From positions 248,001 to 312,000 of the forward strand of contig NZ_WYDP01000005.1 in NCBI RefSeq assembly GCF_009904055.1: a DNA stretch of 64,000 nucleotides. The letters are read 5' to 3'. Positions 60,044 to 64,000 of the stretch are shown piece by piece; within the stretch, counting starts at the first letter, position 1; every line of letters starts with the position of its first letter. Origin of the DNA: Rubellimicrobium sp. CFH 75288 (GTDB taxonomy: Bacteria; Pseudomonadota; Alphaproteobacteria; Rhodobacterales; Rhodobacteraceae). The translations under genes and the position numbers were made by a program. Under the pieces are notes generated by a model. That model was given only the letters and a program-made list of their open reading frames with translations. It did no database searches and was not told the DNA's origin.

Positions 60044-60853
60044 CTACTGGCCGAGCGCGTAGTCCACGAACCACTTCTGGTCGAGCGCCTCGAGCGTGCC
60101 GTCCGCGCGCATCGACTCGATGGCCGCGTTGATCGGCTCCACCAGGTCCGAGCCCTTGGGGAAGATGAAGCCGAACTCCTCGGTGCCGAGCGGCTCGCCG
60201 ATGATCTTGAGGCCCCCGCCCGAGGCCGCGACATAGGCCTGCGCCGCGGCCGAATCCGACAGCGCGAGATCCACGTCGCCCGTGCGCAGCGCCTCGAGCC
60301 CCGCGCCGAAGGTCTCGAAGCGCACCACGCGCGGGTTGGCCTCGTCGCCGTCCAGGATGTCGTAGATCGTGACATAGAAGGGCGTCGTGCCCGGCTGGGC
60401 CGCGGCCAGGAGGTCGGGATTGGCGGCAAAGCTCTCGGCGTCGGTGAAGCGGTCCTCGTCGCCGCGCACCAGCATCAGCATCTGGCTCGTCATGTAGGGG
60501 GCCGAGAAGTCCACCACCTCGGCGCGGTCCTCGCGGATGGTGATGCCGGTCATCCCCATGTCGAACTGCCCCTCCGAGACGGCGGCGATCATCGCGTCCC
60601 AGGAGATGGTCTGATACTCGACCTCGATGTTAATGCGCTCGGCGATCTCGGCCATGGCGTCGTATTCCCAGCCGACCGCCTGCCCCGACGCGTCCAGGAA
60701 CTGGAGCGGCGGATAGGCATTCTCGACCGCCACGACGACCGTGCGGCCGCCCAGATCGGGCAGGTCCTGCGCCAGCGCGGGCAGCGCGGCAAGCGCGAGC
60801 CCCGCCCCGAGGACGAGGCGGCGCGAAAGCGGGGCAGCGGAACGGAGGGGCAT
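60044..60853 (-). CDS. Family 3 amino acid substrate-binding protein
   Basis: A 269-residue periplasmic protein. The N-terminus [19 protein letters not shown] is a signal peptide (possibly Tat-like with the RR), cleaved before [53 protein letters not shown], and the closing [22 protein letters not shown] are family 3 hallmarks. ATG 60853 has AGGAG upstream; the frame is open to 60892. It forms a two-gene operon with the permease. The ligand is a polar amino acid or related solute. Confidence 0.9.
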   Translation of the reverse strand: MPLRSAAPLSRRLVLGAGLALAALPALAQDLPDLGGRTVVVAVENAYPPLQFLDASGQAVGWEYDAMAEIAERINIEVEYQTISWDAMIAAVSEGQFDMGMTGITIREDRAEVVDFSAPYMTSQMLMLVRGDEDRFTDAESFAANPDLLAAAQPGTTPFYVTIYDILDGDEANPRVVRFETFGAGLEALRTGDVDLALSDSAAAQAYVAASGGGLKIIGEPLGTEEFGFIFPKGSDLVEPINAAIESMRADGTLEALDQKWFVDYALGQ

Positions 60854-60963
60854 GGGTCGGGCTCCTGCGAAGGGGACGCGGTCTGCGGCCACGATGCACG
60901 CCCCGGCGTCCCTGTCCAGCCCGCGATGGCCCCGGCACCCGGCCCGGCGGTCCGCGCCGCCGC

Positions 60964-61230
60964 TCAGCGCCCTTCCGCGCGGCGCAGGCCGTCGAGGAAG
61001 CGGCGCGCGATGGCGCGCACGGCCTCGTCGTCCTTCGTGTCGTCGTCGGCATGGTCGCCCAGACCCGGCAGGCTCGCCTCCAGATGGTCGATCAGGCCGG
61101 GATGGTGCCGCTCGACAAAGGAGAGCGCATGGAACAGCAGATGCTCGATGGCCAGCTCGCGGTGGCGCGCCTCGGCCACGCCCTCGCGCAGCGCCTGTCC
61201 CAGGGAGGATCGGGGTTCGGGCTCTCTCAT
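60964..61230 (-). CDS. Small hypothetical protein
   Basis: An 88-residue, soluble protein with no motif I know. It is acidic in the middle ([12 protein letters not shown]) and predicted helical, with [41 protein letters not shown] 61230 gives a sensible start; the frame is open to 61293. It lies 31 bases downstream of the ThiF-like stop on the same strand and upstream of the amino acid transporter genes. Function unknown. Confidence 0.5.
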   Translation of the reverse strand: MREPEPRSSLGQALREGVAEARHRELAIEHLLFHALSFVERHHPGLIDHLEASLPGLGDHADDDTKDDEAVRAIARRFLDGLRRAEGR

Positions 61231-61261
61231 GGCGCTGCAGCTAGGGCCGCATGGCCGCCGT

Positions 61262-62338
61262 TCAAGCCCCGCCCGCCCCGGCGCCGCGCCCACCGCAGAC
61301 CGGGCAGCCGGGCCGCGGCGGCACCTCGACCACCCGCGCCTCCGCCTCGAGCCCGTCCCACAGCAGCAGCCGGCCCCGCAGCGTCCGCCCCGCCCCGCTC
61401 AGATGCTTGACCGCCTCGAGCGCCATGAGCGAGCCCACCACGCCGGGCAGGGGACCGGCCACGCCCGCCTCGGCGCAGGTGGGCGCGAGGCCCGGCGCCG
61501 GCGCCTCGGGAAAGACGCAGGCCAGGCACGGCCCGCCCCCCGCCGGGTGCCACAGCCCCACCTGCCCCTCCCACTGGCTCAGCGCCCCGGCGATCAGCGG
61601 CACGCCGGCGGCCACCGCGGCGCGGTTGGACAGCGCCCGCGTCTCCCAGCCGTCGGTGCCGTCCAGGATCAGGTCGTATTCGGCAAACAGGTCCGCGGCG
61701 TTCTCCGCCGTCAGGGCGCGCGCATAGGTCAGCACGCGCACATGCGGGTTGAGCGTGGCGACCGCATCGGCGGCCGACTGGACCTTGGGCCGGCCCAGGT
61801 CGCCCGTGCCGTGGATGATCTGCCGGCCCAGGTTGGACAGCTCCACCGCGTCGGGGTCGATCAGGCCCAGCGTGCCCACCCCCGATCCGGCCAGATAGAG
61901 AATGGCGGGCGCGCCCAGCCCCCCGGCCCCCACCACCAGCACCCGCGCGGCGCGCAGCCGGCCCTGCCCGGGCCCGCCGATCTCGCGCAGCGTCAGGTGG
62001 CGGGCATAGCGGCGCAGCTCCTCCGGCGCGAGCGGTCCGGTGGCGGCAGCGGTGCCGGCCGGCGGCGGTGCGGGGGGGCGGCGCGCCTCGGCCGCCCGGC
62101 GGACCCGGCCGAGGATGCGACCATAGCCCCAGGCCAGTCCGACGAACCCCGTGAGCACCAGCCATTGCCCGGCATCCCCGCCGGTCGCCTCTCGCAGCGG
62201 ATGACCGTCGCGAAGGGCCACATGGAGCGCGAGCGTCGCCGTCAGCAGCAGGCCCAGCATCAGCAGCCGCGCCTGCCGGGCAATCCCCGTCAGGGCGCCC
62301 GCGATCCAGATCGCGGTGGCGGCGACCAGGACGATCAC
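61262..62338 (-). CDS. MoeB/ThiF/HesA family adenylyltransferase with N-terminal membrane helices
   Basis: A 358-residue protein. Residues about 1-70 have three hydrophobic segments (IVLVAATAIWIAGALTG, LLMLGLLLTATLALHVAL, WLVLTGFVGLAWGYG) not found in normal MoeB. Then a ThiF-type E1-like domain follows: YARHLTLREIGGPGQ, VLVVGAGGLGAPAILYLAGSG (ATP-binding), DGTDGWETRALSNRAAV and the zinc cysteines CLAC and CPVC. It would adenylate the C-terminus of a sulfur carrier protein (MoaD/ThiS-like). The stop is 31 bases before the start of the next small gene. The membrane anchor is unusual; its partner is unknown. Confidence 0.8.
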   Translation of the reverse strand: MIVLVAATAIWIAGALTGIARQARLLMLGLLLTATLALHVALRDGHPLREATGGDAGQWLVLTGFVGLAWGYGRILGRVRRAAEARRPPAPPPAGTAAATGPLAPEELRRYARHLTLREIGGPGQGRLRAARVLVVGAGGLGAPAILYLAGSGVGTLGLIDPDAVELSNLGRQIIHGTGDLGRPKVQSAADAVATLNPHVRVLTYARALTAENAADLFAEYDLILDGTDGWETRALSNRAAVAAGVPLIAGALSQWEGQVGLWHPAGGGPCLACVFPEAPAPGLAPTCAEAGVAGPLPGVVGSLMALEAVKHLSGAGRTLRGRLLLWDGLEAEARVVEVPPRPGCPVCGGRGAGAGGA

Positions 62339-62362
62339 GCCCGCCTCCTCATGCCCGCGCCC

Positions 62363-62836
62363 TCACGTCCGCCCCGTCGAGCCGAACCCCGCCTCGCCGC
62401 GCGCGGTGGCCTCGCCCCGGCCGGGCTCGAAGAGAGCGCGCGCGACCGGGGCGAGCACCAGCTGAGCGATGCGCTCGCCGTGGCGGACGGTCTCGGGCAG
62501 GGCGCCGGCATTCCACAGGATGACCCGCAGCTCGCCGCGATAATCCGCATCGATCGTGCCGGGCGCGTTGGGCAGGACCAGCCCGGTCCGCAGCGCCAGG
62601 CCCGAGCGCAGGCGCACCTGCCCTTCCCACCCGTCGGGGATGGCGAGAACAAGGCCCGTGGGCACGGCCTCGCGCGCGCCGGGCGGCAGAACCAGCCCCG
62701 TCCCGCGGAGCCGGGGGGGCAGGTTGGCGCGCAGGTCGGCGCCGGCCGCCCCGGCGGTGGCATAGTCCGGCAGCGGCAGGGACCGGTCCGCATCTCCGGT
62801 CCAGTCCACGCGCACCACGGGCCGCGCCGCCGTCAT
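62363..62836 (-). CDS. dut: dUTP diphosphatase
   Basis: A 157-residue trimeric dUTPase. [10 protein letters not shown] (motif 1), [13 protein letters not shown] (motif 2), [21 protein letters not shown] (motif 3 with the catalytic Asp in IDADYRG), [12 protein letters not shown] (motif 4) and the Gly-rich GEAGFGSTG (motif 5) are all present. ATG 62836 overlaps coaBC by four bases. It removes dUTP and supplies dUMP for thymidylate. Confidence 0.95.
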   Translation of the reverse strand: MTAARPVVRVDWTGDADRSLPLPDYATAGAAGADLRANLPPRLRGTGLVLPPGAREAVPTGLVLAIPDGWEGQVRLRSGLALRTGLVLPNAPGTIDADYRGELRVILWNAGALPETVRHGERIAQLVLAPVARALFEPGRGEATARGEAGFGSTGRT

Positions 62837-64000
62837 CGGAGCGCCTCGGCCATGCGGGCGGCCAGACGGCGCGCCACCGCGTCCTTGCCCATCCGCGGCC
62901 AGTGCTCCTCGCCCTCGGCGGTGATGAGCGTCACCGCGTTCTCGGACCCGCCCATGATCCCGGTTTCCGGAGAGACGTCGTTGGCCAGGATCCAGTCGCA
63001 GCCCTTGGCCTGCCGCTTGGCGCGCGCATGGTCGAGGACGCGCTCGGTCTCGGCGGCAAAGCCCACGACCAGCCGGGGCCGTCCATGGCCCAGCCGCGAC
63101 ACGGTGGCGAGGATGTCCGGGTTGGGCGCGAGCGCGAGAACGGGTGCCCCCCCTTCGCCCTTCTTGATCTTCTGCAGCGAGGCCTGCGACACGCGCCAAT
63201 CGGCCACGGCGGCGGCCATCACGGCGGCATCCGCGGGCAGCGCCGCGCGCACCGCCGCCAGCATCTGGCCCGCCGTCTCCACCGCCACCACCTGGACGCC
63301 CGGCGGCGGGGGAACCGCGGCGGGCCCCGTCACGAAGGTCACCCGCGCCCCCAGCGCGGCCAGCGCCGCGCCGATCGCAGCCCCCTGCGCCCCCGAGGAG
63401 CGGTTGGCGATGAAGCGCACGGGGTCGATCGGCTCGTGCGTGGGCCCCGAGGTGACGACCACGTGCCGCCCCGCGAGCGGGCCTGCCGCCCCGGCCGCCG
63501 GGATCTCCTCGCCGTCCCCGGCCGGTGCCAGGGCGGATTCGATGGCCGCGAGGATCGCCTCGGGCTCGGCCATGCGGCCCGACCCCCACTCGCCGCAGGC
63601 CATTGCTCCCTCGTCGGGGCCCACGAACAGCACCCCGTCCGCCCGCAAGGTCTCGAGGTTGCGGCGGGTGGCGGGATGGTCCCACATGCGCACGTTCATC
63701 GCCGGCGCCATCAGCACGCGCTTGTCGGTGGCCAGAAGCAGCGTGGACGCGAGATCGGGGGCGAGGCCGTGAGCGGCGCGCGCCATCAGGTCGGCCGTGG
63801 CGGGCGCGACCACCACCAGATCGGCCGCGCGCGACAGCTCGATATGGCCCATCCGCGCCTCGGCCGTCAGGTCGAACAGCTCGCGGTGCACCTCCGCGCC
63901 CGCGAGCGCGGCGACCGAGAGCGGCGTGACGAACTGCGCGCCCGCCTCCGTCAGCACGGGGGTGACGCGCGCACCCCGCTCCCGCAGGCGCCGGATCAGC
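62833..64000 (-). CDS. coaBC: Bifunctional phosphopantothenoylcysteine decarboxylase/phosphopantothenate-cysteine ligase, 5' part beyond window
   Basis: This makes 4'-phosphopantetheine in CoA synthesis. The N-terminal flavoprotein (CoaC) domain is cut off by the window end; [23 protein letters not shown] reaches base 64000 in frame. [26 protein letters not shown] and [18 protein letters not shown] (with the conserved Asn in AMN) are CoaC motifs. The CoaB domain begins about [30 protein letters not shown] and ends with a [19 protein letters not shown] region. It is cotranscribed with dut. Start codon not visible. Confidence 0.95.
   Translation of the reverse strand, partial: LIRRLRERGARVTPVLTEAGAQFVTPLSVAALAGAEVHRELFDLTAEARMGHIELSRAADLVVVAPATADLMARAAHGLAPDLASTLLLATDKRVLMAPAMNVRMWDHPATRRNLETLRADGVLFVGPDEGAMACGEWGSGRMAEPEAILAAIESALAPAGDGEEIPAAGAAGPLAGRHVVVTSGPTHEPIDPVRFIANRSSGAQGAAIGAALAALGARVTFVTGPAAVPPPPGVQVVAVETAGQMLAAVRAALPADAAVMAAAVADWRVSQASLQKIKKGEGGAPVLALAPNPDILATVSRLGHGRPRLVVGFAAETERVLDHARAKRQAKGCDWILANDVSPETGIMGGSENAVTLITAEGEEHWPRMGKDAVARRLAARMAEALR

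Overview
The window is very GC-rich, with coding sequence that almost always ends codons in G or C. It looks like a chromosomal segment of a high-GC alphaproteobacterium, most likely Rhodobacterales/Paracoccaceae; a Rubellimicrobium-like genome would fit, but that is inference. Supporting signs are the gene order homoserine dehydrogenase, glpX, recJ, tRNA-Glu; the tad pilin-like trio; the coaBC-dut-ThiF block; and the many ABC transporters and DMGDH-like flavoproteins. I see no rRNA, CRISPR array, insertion sequence, phage gene or replication origin. No stretch over about 300 bases lacks a gene; the longest gap, 10588-10857, lies between the glutamate dehydrogenase and the tad genes.

Layout. 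1-5 kb: the end of a carnitinyl-CoA dehydratase gene (caiD), an AT-richer small lipoprotein, then a minus-strand pair of a DMGDH-like flavoprotein and a non-pyrrolysine MttB homologue. 5-10.6 kb: an AruI-type ThDP decarboxylase, a secreted LprI/peptidoglycan-binding-like protein, an isolated methenyl-H4MPT cyclohydrolase (mch), a small membrane protein and glutamate dehydrogenase. 10.9-18.6 kb: three tad pilin-like proteins, a lipoprotein, hom, glpX, recJ and tRNA-Glu(UUC). 18.6-24.2 kb: an EutH permease, a second DMGDH-like enzyme and a choline/ethanolamine-kinase-like protein, divergent from a DeoR regulator. 24.2-30.7 kb: GntR regulator, nanE, ROK kinase and a CUT1 ABC transporter, a probable N-acetylmannosamine (amino sugar) operon.

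30.7-46.2 kb is the most unusual part. It holds a second CUT1 transporter with a creatininase-like protein, an AstE/aspartoacylase-like protein and an SDR. Divergent from it are a threonine-synthase-like PLP enzyme and an MBL hydrolase, then a FadR/FCD-type GntR regulator. After that comes an Opp/Dpp-type transporter operon ending in a Gfo/Idh oxidoreductase. The 11-mer TGTCAGACAGC occurs in the promoter regions of both transporter operons, and a near copy precedes the GntR gene, so I propose a single regulon for one unknown substrate class.

46.3-64 kb: phosphoenolpyruvate synthase with an FNR-type box; a secreted Asp/Thr/Gly/Ala-rich protein; a glutamine-synthetase-like, aldehyde dehydrogenase and Fe-alcohol dehydrogenase set; UDP-glucose dehydrogenase; an open frame with no stop that collides with an M3 oligopeptidase gene; an RTX-type protein; a polar amino acid transporter without an ATPase; a small unknown protein; a membrane-anchored ThiF/MoeB-like protein; dut; and coaBC, cut off by the window end.

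Together the genes describe a heterotroph using methylated amines and betaines (caiD, MttB, two DMGDH-like enzymes, EutH with a kinase), amino sugars and other nitrogen-containing solutes, with one-carbon units handled by folate and apparently also by tetrahydromethanopterin.
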